Source of the DNA: Streptomyces sp. NBC_00306
GTDB lineage: Bacteria; Actinomycetota; Actinomycetes; Streptomycetales; Streptomycetaceae
NCBI RefSeq assembly: GCF_036169555.1
Contig: NZ_CP108032.1
Location: 620,001-684,000 of the forward strand
DNA: 64,000 nucleotides
Reading direction: 5' to 3'
Below are positions 28,001 to 31,859 of the stretch, piece by piece. Position 1 is the first letter of the stretch. The number at the start of each line of letters is the position of its first letter. The position numbers and the translations under genes are program-made. Below the pieces are notes generated by a model. It searched no databases. It saw nothing but the letters and a program-made list of their open reading frames with translations, and had not been told where the DNA came from.

Positions 28001-28391
28001 CGCACTGCCGGCGAACGGCGTCGGCTACGGTCTGCTGCGGCATCTCAATCCGCACACCCGTGAGGTGCTGGCACAACGGGAAGCGCCGAGGATCGAGTTC
28101 AACTACCTGGGCCGCTTCGGTATCCCGGAAGCGGTGGACTGGTCGTACGCCCCCGAGGAGGACGTGGCCGACATCGGCCCGGAGCCCGCGATGCGTGAGG
28201 GCCACGCACTGAGCATCAACGTCGTGACGGAGGACCGCGCGGACGGGCCGGTGCTGGCCGCCCACTGGTCCTACCTTGACGGGCCGCTCTCCCGGGAGAC
28301 CGTCCAGGACCTGGCCGAGACCTGGTTCCGGGCACTCGAAGGACTGCTCGCCCGGGCCGCCCGCACAACGCCCGCGACCCCGAAGAACTGA
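9426..28391 (+). CDS. five-module non-ribosomal peptide synthetase for a hydroxamate siderophore
   Basis: A 6321-residue synthetase starting at GTG 9426 (GGGGAGG ten bases upstream). Domain order with approximate residues: truncated C 1-205; A1 209-640 with methyltransferase 689-936 and A tail to 1117; PCP Ser1163; C2 1229-1672; A2 1686-2175; PCP Ser2220; C3 2289-2725; A3 2739-3170 with methyltransferase 3204-3455; PCP Ser3682; C4 3737-4179; A4 4189-4685; PCP Ser4731; C5 4785-5235; A5 5245-5749; PCP Ser5798; epimerase 5852-6305. No thioesterase. Pocket codes read against GrsA: A1 DVWILAATNK (neutral), A2 DVWHFSLVDK (serine), A3 DMENLGLINK (N5-hydroxyornithine), A4 DGEDTGLVDK (basic, unassigned), A5 DAQEGGLVDK (unassigned). 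With the hydroxylase and formyltransferase this predicts a pentapeptide tris-hydroxamate like scabichelin/turgichelin (recalled from S. scabies and S. turgidiscabies work, not searched). MbtH follows 36 bases downstream, in one transcript ending in hairpins. Iron-box controlled. Confidence 0.95.
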   Translation: MSGSEEVLAYWQQLLTPLPQETVLPADRPYPPAPTGGHRVRTLPLGHDTSDDLLLAAFVALLHRYGGAPDVTVGHGPLAVRVSCEGEPTFADLVRRTTAARDEAEARPVELSALVEALRPEPTRGGGLFFNTAFATAARPFTAAPGPVDLVLEALPGEVRAHYRADLFDDATVDRLLGHYVTLLADGSTRPETPVGALTLMTPDEYRRVVVEWNATAHTVPSATWPAMFAEQVRRRPDDIALVFEDERLTYAELDERANRLAHALISRGAGPERIVALALPRSADLIVAEVAVLKSGAAYLPIDHDYPADRIAYMLGDAAPAVLVTTADTARDVPEHEGMARLLLDSPATAAELADRPVHDPTDEDRGGALTVLNAAYVIYTSGSTGRPKGVVLAHSGVAKLVATQSERFGIGPHSRVLQFASPSFDVAFWDLCLGLLSGGRLVVVPAERRVPGAALADYANDNGITFMILPPALLAAMPDDVVLPPAATLLAGTERVSPELVGRYAGGRMMFNAYGPTEATTNSTLGLCDPDTPAGSVVPIGIPDPGTRAYVLDARLQPVPAGVAGELYLAGDGLARGYLGRPDLTAERFVADPFGDADTPGGRLYRTGDLVRWKADGRLEFLGRADTQVKIRGFRIEPGEIESVLRRHPAVDQVTVIAREDRPGDRRLAAYVVPSLEARPGHDEGEQVEEWKDLHELLYSAAGSEGFRENFAGWNSMYDGRPIPVAEMREWRDETIARIAELGSPRRVLEIGVGSGLLLSRIAPGCESYWGTDVSHEAVRALRTQVDAVPELAGRVELSARPAHDTDGLPQGFFDTVVINSVAQYFPSSAYLTDVLRKVSALLAPGGRVFVGDIRNLRLLRTLRAAVESRRADGDGETDKNALRTAVERSVRWEGELLLDPDYFAGLDGFDAQIRVKRAAHHNELSRYRYDVVLSPGDGSARPAPAEREIHWSVTGGTAEVATLLAERPGRLRVTGIPNARLTDDLSALRRLEDTSRPAELGVDPEELLALAAEHGRRVDITWNGQADDGSLDAVFTDGTDETAAGALDGLYRPGGRFPQANRPVPFRDVTVLMKTLRGHATEWLPDYMVPSAFVPLHALPVTPSGKLDANALPVPDYGALSSGRAPRNAREELLCRLYAEVLGLRAVTVDDDFLALGGDSITAIQLLIRARGAGLRLTPRDVFRHRTVAALAEVAVDLVTAPADDARPPLVELAPGDLAEIQGSMPLTVQELLPLSPLQEGFYFHSLIGAADSDAYVVQQVLDLSGPLDGETLRRAAQALLDRHAPLRAGFRRRSDGTPVQIVPRDAELPWREVDLSAQDGGVRETLADAVAADERAGRFDLARPPLLRCALVRLGPEHCRLVLTFHHIVADGWSLPVLHRELMAYYGTPEPGLPEVTPYADHLARLARQDRDAARDAWRAALAGVDEPTRLVGTPADGTALVPGQVRVELSEGTTRRLTERAREHGVTLGTVVQAAWGLLIGRLTGRQDVVFGTTVSGRDSEVDGIESMVGLFINTLPTRFRWQAGESLGVLLARLQDEQAQLMDHQHLGLAEIQRLTGTAGGTELFDTLVVFENYPADGDLRDASGTVRITGHAFHDAVHYPLALIVKPGRRLDLRLKHHVARLDGEAVRALGDRLTRILEAVAADPSAVAASVELLSGQERARALPAGDERAVPVATLASAIAEQVARTPDAVAVVFEGEELTYAELDARAEALARRLRARGAAPESFVAVAVPRSAELMVALLGVLKSGAAYLPVDPDYPADRVAHMLADSGTTLAVTVPGTAGRLPRAEGLTVLVLDGATTPDTETEPVAVRAAGPDSPAYLIYTSGSTGRPKGVTVTHRSIVNRLAWMQGAYGLRPDDRVLQKTPSSFDVSVWEFFWPLLQGAAVVLARPDGHRDPAHLTALVRERRVTTLHFVPSMLEAFLQADEITGDPSWSASLRRAFSSGEALPVSAAQRWQSLTGVPLHNLYGPTEAAVDVTHHTYDGDEGVVVPIGRPVWNTGLRVLDACLRPVPDGVPGELYLCGVQLARGYHARPALTAERFTADPYGPAGSRMYRTGDLVRRRADGVIEYLGRTDRQVKLRGNRIELGEIEAALVDTAPVAQAAVTIRDEALVAYVVPAGGARPEAVELRDALTAVLPAPMVPSAYVVLDALPLTPSGKLDRAALPAPHAVRAAVRAPRDAREQVLTEIFAAVLKLPEVSVDDDFFLLGGDSISSIGVSSRARRAGLALDPRDIFDHRTPAALAAAATVTEDRETEPAAAAIDLTPEERSRVERLAPGRIDDVWPLAPLQEGLFFHSTYDDGSLDVYTVHESFDFARRVDADRLRTAASVLLDRNPSLRAGFTSEGLRQPVQFIVRDPHIPLEEVDLSSLPAAEQDARLGALMDEERSRRFDLARPLLFRMLLVRLGDERGDRLVIGRHLILWDGWSAWLFLDQLFALYESGGDAAALARPGSYRNYLTWLEHQDDSRATAAWRSALDGLEEPTLLVPSAADRGLEPVIPEHLETVLAAEAGERLRETARSHGLTLNTVLNAAWGLALASATGRADVVFGTTVAGRPSEVPDVENVIGMFLNTVPARIAFDPRESVLDLLRRIQGERLELMPHEYLGLGVLQAETGHRRLFDTLFVLRNADTDERLAELRDRHGATAVANVDATHYPVNLVVTPGESVRVTLAYRPDLVDGPSARTLLERFTLLLDRLIADPSAPVGSLDALLPGEAATLAREDVAGREPVPHETVADMLAAQAGRTPDESALVFGEQVLTYAELDARCNRMARLLLAHGAGPETVVALGLPRSVDMVVALFAVLRTGAAYLPLELDHPADRLSLMLQDAKPLLLLTTEGVSRTLTGDVPRVLLDGPGTAADLAARSADAVEVRFSLDHPAYVIYTSGSTGRPKGVVTPYIGLTNMQLNHQKEIFAPAIASAGGRRLRIAHTVSFAFDMSWEELLWLVEGHEVHICDEELRRDAIALVAYCETHRIDVVNVTPTYAHVLIEEGLLEGHRPPLVLLGGEAVTETVWNALRDTEGTYGYNLYGPTEYTINTLGGGTHDSATPTVGRPIRSTRARILDTWLRPVPDGVPGELYIAGVGLARGYLDRPGLTAERFVADPYGLPGERMYRTGDLVRRRADGNLDFLGRTDDQVKIRGHRVELGEIETVLAQHHEVVQAAVIARDDTAAPGTQRLVAYVVPAEPDDEARETAEREQIGEWQEIYSAEYSEIGTAVFTEDFAGWDSSYDGTPIPVEHMREWRAATVERIRELRPRHILEIGVGSGLLLSQLAPDAESYWATDFAAPVIRKIGEDLRRDPSLAGKVELRCQSADVTDGLPVGHFDTIVINSVVQYFPSLDHLAQVITGAMGLLAPGGHLFIGDVRNLRLARPFQTGIQLTRAGSDADPDTVRKAVDRGIALEKELLVDPDWFATLGFGVELRTKAGRHHNELTRYRYDVVLYADTATALDLGDAPESDWNGVGELTARLDEERPQCLRVRRVPDARTAGELTAMRAVDAGRLPGGAPEGVETETLCLLGAERGYRVLMTWSGELGCFDAVFVQESVAVRDGAVRRTSGLLRPSADGPAVHANTPATARGTGALVRRLREDLGGRLPGYMVPAAFVVLPRLPMNDNGKLDVRALPDAEPAVALSSGRGPRTPGEEVLCRLFAEVLGLARTGAEDNFFDLGGHSLLATRLISRARTELGAELAIRDLFEAPTPELLAGRADTGRPARPALEAAAERPERIPLSAAQRRLWLVERITGGGAAYNFPLVFRLRGELDLEALRAALRDVAGRHEALRTRFVEHNGEPYQVIVPAGEAALEFLVAECDAAGLAGRIESAQRRPFDLGRELPLRAEVLRLGPADHVVAVVLHHITTDEWSDRPFLADLNTAYAARATGTAPDWAPLPVQYADYTLWQERLLAEVGERQLGHWTEALRDLPEELDLPLDRPGAARTTGRGAVVRTTLADATATKLRDLAAAHNCSMFMVFQAATAVLLHRLGAGDDIPLGAPIAGRTDSAVDELVGFFVNTLVLRTDLSGDPSFAELLGRVRESALAAFEHQDVPFDRVVEAVNPARVADRNPLFQVMLGYHHRPDGDPDLLGMPTEWFHMDTGTAKFDLDFTFVDHGAGHDMALLLEYATDLTEPGTAARLVDRLVGLLEQIVHDPGRPVGALTVLTDEEESAATTVWNDTARPRETRTVPELFADVARRRADATAVVSGASRLTFGELAARADAISRLLLRRGAGPETVIGLALPRAETVPAILGVLGAGAAYLPLDPGYPPDRLEMMLADTAPLCVLTTTALAEELSVSDCPTVLLDDPAAYEGASAAPAPRPEPDQAAYVIFTSGSTGRPKGVVGTHRGLSNFFAAQYTDVIEPAEQAAEGAPLRALHAASFSFDGSWEPLLWLLAGHELHVPDEPTMADPAALLALIDGARLDYVDLTPSHLRELTHHGFLSADRHLPRTLTVGGEATPAALWQRLCSLPGVQVHDLYGPTECSVDAYGWHGGADGSWAAPVGNIRAHVLDERLRPVPVGVGGELYLAGEGVVRGYLGRPGLTAERFTADPYGPPGTRMYRTGDRARRRSDGTLEFLGRTDDQVKLRGFRIELGEIASVLDTHPDTAASAVVVREDSPGVPRLVGYVVPAPGRTPDLAALRAHLARALPGHMVPAAFVVLDALPLGVSGKLDRAALPAPDLAALSSGRRPRTPREELLCAEFAGVLGLPGVGVDDDFFALGGHSLLAMRLVARIRSVFGAEVSLRTVFDAPTVGRLAEHLSGAVEEARPALTARTTRPERLPLSSAQRRLWVLYQVEGPSATYNIPSAWRLTGPLDMAALRAAVADLVERHETLRTVFPDEGGRPYQLVLDPHEALVPVEFEETNEDELPGRLAQAAAYGFALDREAPLRVQVFRTGEEEYTLLLLLHHIAGDEWSELPLNRDLAIAYGARTAGLAPDWQPMPVQYADYTLWHLESLGDEQDPSSLTSRQIAYWKQALAGLPEELALPADRQRPQESSYRGGSADLSLDAELTADLTRLARAGDVSMFMLLQAAVATLLARLGAGHDIPIGSPISGRTDAALDDLVGFFLNTLVLRTDTSGDPTFRELLARVREGDLAAFDHQDVPFERLVEVLNPARSLARHPLFQVMVVYLAAGGDEASLPGLRSRRVDVGQTTAKFDLSFDFVERADGTGVDGVLEYSADLFDETTARSFADRLLRILRAVAADPDTPVTRIGVLADAERRRILHEWNDRPLTALPTTVPQLFEDQVRLSPEAPAVASEGVELTYAQANAEANRLARLLVAHGAGPERYAALALPRTAHTLVAILAVHKAGAGYLPLDPDAPHGRTTEMLDDARPVVLLTTRALAAELPRTDVPVLVVDDPATVERTAALDTADVTDADRTAPLAPGHPAYVIYTSGSTGRPKGVVVTHESVGNLFHSHRETLYRPAVAATGRRHLRAGHAWSFSFDASWQPQLWLLDGHCVHVVSEETRRDPELLAADVTRHGFDFLEVTPSFFAQMAETGLLRDGHCPLTVVGVGGEAVPTALWQQLAALDGTEAFNLYGPTESTVDALVARVRDSERPLVGRAVAGTRAYILDASLQPVPPGVTGELYLAGGGLARGYLGSPGLTAERFVADPFGGQGSRLYRTGDLARWTAEGRIDYLGRADDQVKIRGFRIELAEIESVLAAHPAVGHAVVTARQDGPRKQLVAYVVPAAGQSPDPGRLRGHLAATLPDYMVPAATVLLDQLPKLPNGKLDRGSLPAPDFSALSSGRQPATPLEKALCTVFADVLGLEQVGADDDFFSLGGDSIVAMQLVSRARAAGVRITPRLVFRHRTAAGLSTVAELTGADEAHASDDGTGSVPLTPVMHWLRELGGPFGSYHQAALVRTPAELEVSSLTSVLQALADRHDLLRARLVRPSIDGTTSWSLDVPEAGALDAGTWIERVDVSGADDETLRTTIAEHAHLARTRLDPDAGEMVRAVWFDAGTEPGRLLLMAHHLVVDGVSWRVLLPDLAAAWQDVAAGRPAQLAPVDTSFARWSRHLTELARDPAREAELPVWTAVLDGGTEPFPLARELDPARDTTASMRELDLRMPTGRTAPLLSTVPAAFGATVNDVLLAGLGLAVADWRRRHGGSDTSVLVDLEGHGREEELAGDSADLSRTVGWFTSVFPVRLDPGPVDLADAFAGGPAAEEAVASVREHLTALPANGVGYGLLRHLNPHTREVLAQREAPRIEFNYLGRFGIPEAVDWSYAPEEDVADIGPEPAMREGHALSINVVTEDRADGPVLAAHWSYLDGPLSRETVQDLAETWFRALEGLLARAARTTPATPKN
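10051..13035 (+). other. synthetase module 1: A-MT-PCP (predicted N5-formyl-N5-hydroxyornithine, N-methylated)
   Basis: The adenylation core runs from TYAELDERANRL to the EPGEIESVL motif. It is interrupted between A8 and A9 by an S-adenosylmethionine N-methyltransferase domain (VLEIGVGSGLLLSRI) and resumes at LPDYMVPSAF and SGKLDANALP. The pocket has no acidic residue beyond Asp235, which fits a neutral formylated side chain. The carrier serine is in LGGDSI (residue 1163). Substrate is inferred from context. Confidence 0.75.
13105..16200 (+). other. synthetase module 2: C-A-PCP (serine)
   Basis: The condensation domain has an intact HHIVADG. The adenylation pocket DVWHFSLVDK is identical to the EntF serine code. 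The carrier core is LGGDSI (Ser2220). There is no epimerase, although both flanking condensation domains start with the PLSPLQEG/PLAPLQEG form often seen in domains accepting D-residues. Confidence 0.88.
16290..20580 (+). other. synthetase module 3: C-A-MT-PCP (N5-hydroxyornithine, N-methylated)
   Basis: The adenylation pocket DMENLGLINK is the established N5-hydroxyornithine code (coelichelin, erythrochelin). A methyltransferase interrupts it between A8 and A9 (LEIGVGSGLLLSQL). The carrier core is LGGHSL (Ser3682). The condensation domain reads HLILWDG where HHxxxDG is expected: the catalytic second histidine is Leu2428. Confidence 0.88.
20630..23745 (+). other. synthetase module 4: C-A-PCP (basic amino acid, probably ornithine)
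   Basis: The condensation motif is HHITTDE (Glu replaces the final Gly). The pocket DGEDTGLVDK has acidic residues at positions 239 and 278, as in pockets for basic side chains. By analogy with scabichelin I infer ornithine; hydroxyornithine or lysine remain possible. The carrier core is LGGHSL (Ser4731). Confidence 0.65.
23770..26935 (+). other. synthetase module 5: C-A-PCP (terminal residue, probably N5-hydroxyornithine)
   Basis: The condensation motif is HHIAGDE. The pocket DAQEGGLVDK partly resembles glutamine codes (DAQDLGVVDK) but not closely. Family context suggests a terminal hydroxyornithine that could cyclise on release. The carrier core is LGGDSI (Ser5798), the form that usually precedes an epimerase, which does follow. 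Confidence 0.6.
26970..28385 (+). other. synthetase: C-terminal epimerization domain
   Basis: Epimerase motifs are intact: AHHLVVDGVSWR, the EGHGRE box, RTVGWFTSVFPV and FNYLGRF. The gene ends just after this domain with no thioesterase or reductase. Confidence 0.88.
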
Positions 28392-28427
28392 CCGGACCCA
28401 CACATCCGTACCGAGGAGAAGGACACC

Positions 28428-28637
28428 ATGAGCAACCCGTTCGAGAACCCCGAGGGCGTGTACTCGGTGCTGGTCAACGACGAGAACCAGCACAGCCTGT
28501 GGCCGGACTTCGTGGACGTCCCGGCCGGCTGGACCGTCGCCCACGGGCCGGCGTCGCGGCAGGCGTGCCTGGAGTACATCGAGACCAACTGGACGGACAT
28601 GCGGCCGAGGAGTCTCGCGCAGTCGATGGACAGCTGA
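28428..28637 (+). CDS. MbtH-like adenylation-domain partner
   Basis: A 69-residue MbtH-family protein with the family's conserved tryptophans and core (NPFENPEG, then HSLWPDF and [10 protein letters not shown], then [11 protein letters not shown]). Such proteins bind adenylation domains and are often needed for their solubility and activity. An AGGAGAAGGA site precedes the ATG. It lies 36 bases after the synthetase stop and is last in that transcript, followed by two hairpins. Confidence 0.96.
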   Translation: MSNPFENPEGVYSVLVNDENQHSLWPDFVDVPAGWTVAHGPASRQACLEYIETNWTDMRPRSLAQSMDS

Positions 28638-28642
28638 CCCCG

Positions 28643-28679
28643 CCGGGTGGGCCGCCGACAGGGTCGGCGGCCCACCCGG
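28643..28679. terminator. strong hairpin after the synthetase operon
   Basis: A perfect 17-bp GC stem (CCGGGTGGGCCGCCGAC and its complement) with a 3-base loop, six bases after the MbtH stop. Confidence 0.78.
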
Positions 28680-28688
28680 GAGACGGCG

Positions 28689-28728
28689 AAGGAGCCGGTC
28701 CGCGAGTTTTCTCGCGGCCCGGCTCCTT
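28689..28728. terminator. second hairpin, bidirectional terminator
   Basis: Stem AAGGAGCCGG-CCGCGAG with one mismatch around a TTTT loop. It serves the convergent synthetase and exporter/receptor transcripts. Confidence 0.75.
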
Positions 28729-28752
28729 CACATACGAACCGGTCGGGCCGGG

Positions 28753-29817
28753 TCAGGAAGCGGGCTGCTCCACCTTGGTGGCCGGCTTGCCGTCGACCGC
28801 GGCCGCGAGCTGCGGGACCAGCCGCTCCATGACGTAGGGCAGGCTCAGGACGGAGACGAACGACGTCGCGTTGCCGTAGTCGCTGGTCTCCGGGATGTAG
28901 ACCTCACGGCCTTCCTTCACCACCTTCAGGTCGCCGTACGAGGCGTCCTTGTGGAGCTTCGCGGTGTCCTTGGCGACGTCGCCGACGATCCACACGACGG
29001 CCTTCTGGTCCAGCAGGTCCATGCGCTCCTTGCTGATGTTCGCGCCGAACTTGTCGCCGATCGCCTTGTCCAGGCCGGTCGGCAGCGTCAGCCCGAGATT
29101 GGTGAGCAGGCGCGAGCGCGAGTCCTGGCTGCCGAAGACGAACGTGCCCTCGTACGGCGTCGCCATCACACCGGTGGCGCCCTTGAACTCGGGGTGCTGC
29201 GCCGCGGCCGCCGCGATCTTCGCCTCGACGTCGGCGACCGCCTTCGTGGCCTCGGCGGGCTTGCCGACCGCGGTGCCGACCCGCTTCGTCAGCTCCTGCC
29301 ACGGGATGCCGAAGTCGTTGTACTCCTTCGGCTGCGCGACGACCGGGGCGAACTTCGACAGGGACGCGTACTGCTCCTTGGTGAGACCGCCGTACAGGGC
29401 GAGGATCAGGTCGGGCTTCAGGGCCGCGATCTTCTCGACCTGCGGGCCGGTGCCGGTGTCCTTCAGCACCGTCGGCGCGGCGGCTCCGGCCAGTTTGTCC
29501 GTGGCCCAGGGGCCGATGGCCCCCTTGTAGCCGCCCAGCCACTCGGTGGTGCCCACCGGCACCTTGCCGAGCGCCAGCAGGGCGTCCTGGTCGGTGAGTC
29601 CGACCGTGACGATCCGCTGGGGCTCGGACTTGATCGTCGTGTTCCCGTACTTGTGCGGGATCGTCACAGGGAAGGCCTTGCCGGCCGACGCGTCCTTGCC
29701 GGTGGACGTGGACGTGTCCGAGTCGGAGTCGCCCCCGCAGGCGGTGGCGGTTCCGAAGAGAAGCAGAACGGAGGCGAGCGCGGCGGCGAGCCGGGGAGCT
29801 CTGAGGGAGCGGGCCAT
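28753..29817 (-). CDS. siderophore-binding lipoprotein of the ABC importer
   Basis: A 354-residue FepB/FhuD-type periplasmic-binding lipoprotein. A signal peptide (MARSLRAPRLAAALASVLLL) leads to a lipobox ending in Cys at about residue 27. A Ser/Thr/Asp linker and two binding lobes follow (PQRIVTVGLTDQDALLALG near residue 60; ALKPDLILAL near 140). It should capture the ferric siderophore and hand it to the FecCD permeases at 7-9 kb. Start: ATG at 29817; the frame is open further upstream but the signal peptide fixes this start. It is last in the exporter operon, 59 bases after the exporter stop, with no iron box of its own, so it is probably read from the 33.6 kb promoter. Confidence 0.93.
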   Translation of the reverse strand: MARSLRAPRLAAALASVLLLFGTATACGGDSDSDTSTSTGKDASAGKAFPVTIPHKYGNTTIKSEPQRIVTVGLTDQDALLALGKVPVGTTEWLGGYKGAIGPWATDKLAGAAAPTVLKDTGTGPQVEKIAALKPDLILALYGGLTKEQYASLSKFAPVVAQPKEYNDFGIPWQELTKRVGTAVGKPAEATKAVADVEAKIAAAAAQHPEFKGATGVMATPYEGTFVFGSQDSRSRLLTNLGLTLPTGLDKAIGDKFGANISKERMDLLDQKAVVWIVGDVAKDTAKLHKDASYGDLKVVKEGREVYIPETSDYGNATSFVSVLSLPYVMERLVPQLAAAVDGKPATKVEQPAS

Positions 29818-29876
29818 CGGTGGTCCTTCGGTTCGGGTTCCTGTGGAGCAGTGACGGTGCGGGGGGCTGTGTTTCC

Positions 29877-31859
29877 TCAGACGCCGCGGTCGCGGCTGTC
29901 CGACCACGCCTCCCACAGGGCTGCGTAGCGTCCTTGTGTACGGCGGAGTTCCTCGTGGGTGCCGGTCTCGACGATGCGTCCGCCGTCCATGACGACGATG
30001 CGGTCGGCGGTCGCGGCCTGGGTGAGGCGGTGCGCCACGATCAGTGCCGTACGGCCGTCGACAGCGCGTGCGACGGCCTTCTCCAGGGCGCGGGCCCCAG
30101 TGCTGCCGGCCTCGGCGGTCGCCTCGTCGAGGATCGCGACAGGCGGGTCCGCGAGGATCAGCCGTGCGAGCGCGAGCGCTTGTGTCTGTGCGCTGCTGAG
30201 CCGGTGCCCGCCCTCGCCCACCACGGTGGCGAGTCCGTCGGGAAGGGCTTCGGCCCAGCCCAGCGCGTCGACCCGGTCCAGTGCGCTGCGCAGTTCGCCG
30301 TCGCTCGCCCCGGGCTTGGCCAGCCGGAGGTCGTCGGTGAGCGTCCCGGCGAAGACGTGGGTCTCCTGGGTGATCAGGGCGACCGTACGGCGGATGAGGG
30401 CCGGGCCGAGTTCGTGGAGCGCGGCGCCGCCGAGCCGCACGGTGCCGGCCGAGGGCCGGTGCACTCCCGCGATGATCTTGGCCAGGGTGGTCTTGCCGGC
30501 ACCGCTCGCCCCGACGAGTGCGACGCGTTCCCCGGGCAGCAGGGTCAGGTCGACGTCGTGCAGCACGGGATGCCCGGTCTCGTACGCATGGCAGAGGCCG
30601 GTGACGGTGATGGACGCGTCACGCGGGGTCGCGGGGCGCGCGGGCTGCTCGGGGAGCGGCTGATCGGCCACGCCGACGAGCCGGGCGAGGCCCGCGGCGG
30701 CCGACAGGGCGTCGTCGATGAGGACGAGCGCGGAGTTGATGGGGGTGAAGAGGCTGTGGAAGTACAGCGCGGCGGCGGTCGCCGTGCCGAGGGACGCGGA
30801 TCCGTCGCGCACCAGCCAGAAGCCGGTGACGAGGACGGCGGCGAGCCCGATGAACTCGCCCACGTGCAGACGGCTGTAGAAGCCCAGCACGAGCTGGACA
30901 CCGCGCATGGTGAGCTGGACGACGGACCAGGAACGCCCGGCGGCCCGTTCGCTGTGCTCCCCCTCCAGCCGGAACGCCTTGACGGTCGTGCTGCCGCCGA
31001 TGGTGTCGAGCAGTTGTTGCTGCTGGGCGCCGGTGGCGATGCGCTGTTCCGCGTAGAGCGGTACGGCCCGTCGGACGTACCAGCGTGCCGTGTGCACCTG
31101 GACCGGCACGGCGAGCAGCGCGGCGAGCAGGAACCTCCAGTCGAGCACCGCGAGCGCGCCGAGGGTCAGGACGATCGCGAGCAGTGAACGGGCCAGCTCC
31201 GGCAGGGCGTTGCGGACGGCGTCGGCGATCAGCGACACGTCGGCGGTGACCCGTACGGTCAGGTCGCCGGAGCCCGCCTTCTCCACCTGCTCCAGGGGCA
31301 GCCCCAGGGCCCGTTCGACGAACCGCTCGCGCAGACGGGCCAGGACGGTTTCGCCGAGCCGGGAGATCAGCGAGAGGCCGAGGCCGGTGGTGAGTCCCTG
31401 GACGACGGCGACGGCGGCGAGCAGCACCACGATCGTGGTGATCGCGTCCGGCGGCCGGTGGTCCGCTGCCAGGTCGACGACGCGCCCGAGCAGCGGCTGG
31501 ATCAGCAGTCCGACGGCCGTCGCGCCGACCATGACGGCGAAGCCGCACAGCGCGAGGAGCCGGTGGGGGCGCACGAGTTCACCGACGGCGGCGCGGGTTC
31601 GCGCCGCGGTCGCCGTCGGCAGCAGCTGCCGGACGGGCTCGCCGCTGGCGGCGGTCTCCTGCACGGTCTGTCGCTCCGTGTTCACGTCGGCGGGCGTCGA
31701 GGACTGCTGGTGCTCCGGATTCGCGTCGGCGGGCGTCGAGGACTGCTGGTGCTCCGGATTCGCGTCGGCGGGCGCCGAGGACTGCTGGTGCTCCGGATTC
31801 GCGTCGGCGGGCGCCGAGGACTGACCGTCGGCCTGTCTGCCGGTCTGACGTGGTGTCAT
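29877..31859 (-). CDS. heterodimeric ABC exporter half B (catalytic Walker motifs, degenerate signature)
   Basis: A 660-residue fused membrane-ATPase protein. The first 75 residues are disordered and contain a repeated 13-residue unit (SSAPADANPEHQQ). Six membrane spans follow, then an ATPase domain with Walker A VGASGAGKTT, Walker B VAILDEATAE and switch IVAHRL, all intact. The signature is LSSAQ instead of LSGGQ. Partner half A shows the reverse pattern, so together they build one competent ATP site. Likely role: export of the iron-free siderophore, as for the exporter in coelichelin-type loci. The start ATG overlaps the half A stop by ATGA, so translation is coupled. It could also be an importer of the IrtAB type, though no siderophore-interacting domain is present. 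Confidence 0.88.
   Translation of the reverse strand: MTPRQTGRQADGQSSAPADANPEHQQSSAPADANPEHQQSSTPADANPEHQQSSTPADVNTERQTVQETAASGEPVRQLLPTATAARTRAAVGELVRPHRLLALCGFAVMVGATAVGLLIQPLLGRVVDLAADHRPPDAITTIVVLLAAVAVVQGLTTGLGLSLISRLGETVLARLRERFVERALGLPLEQVEKAGSGDLTVRVTADVSLIADAVRNALPELARSLLAIVLTLGALAVLDWRFLLAALLAVPVQVHTARWYVRRAVPLYAEQRIATGAQQQQLLDTIGGSTTVKAFRLEGEHSERAAGRSWSVVQLTMRGVQLVLGFYSRLHVGEFIGLAAVLVTGFWLVRDGSASLGTATAAALYFHSLFTPINSALVLIDDALSAAAGLARLVGVADQPLPEQPARPATPRDASITVTGLCHAYETGHPVLHDVDLTLLPGERVALVGASGAGKTTLAKIIAGVHRPSAGTVRLGGAALHELGPALIRRTVALITQETHVFAGTLTDDLRLAKPGASDGELRSALDRVDALGWAEALPDGLATVVGEGGHRLSSAQTQALALARLILADPPVAILDEATAEAGSTGARALEKAVARAVDGRTALIVAHRLTQAATADRIVVMDGGRIVETGTHEELRRTQGRYAALWEAWSDSRDRGV
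31684..31823 (-). repeat. 39-bp in-frame tandem repeat, about 3.6 copies
   Basis: Copies lie at 31684-31722, 31723-31761, 31762-31800 and a partial at 31801-31823, nearly identical apart from a C/T that switches Ala and Thr. They encode SS(A/T)PADANPEHQQ near the start of exporter half B. The unit is a multiple of three, so copy change keeps the frame. Confidence 0.93.

Noticed and set aside
26970..28385. Reading the last synthetase domain as a sixth condensation domain
   Set aside because: HHLVVDGVSW, the EGHGRE box, RTVGWFTS and NYLGRF are epimerase-specific, and no adenylation domain follows.
29818..29876. A separate iron box for the siderophore-binding lipoprotein
   Set aside because: No TTAGGTTAG-like sequence is found in the 59-base gap; it is more likely read through from the exporter promoter.
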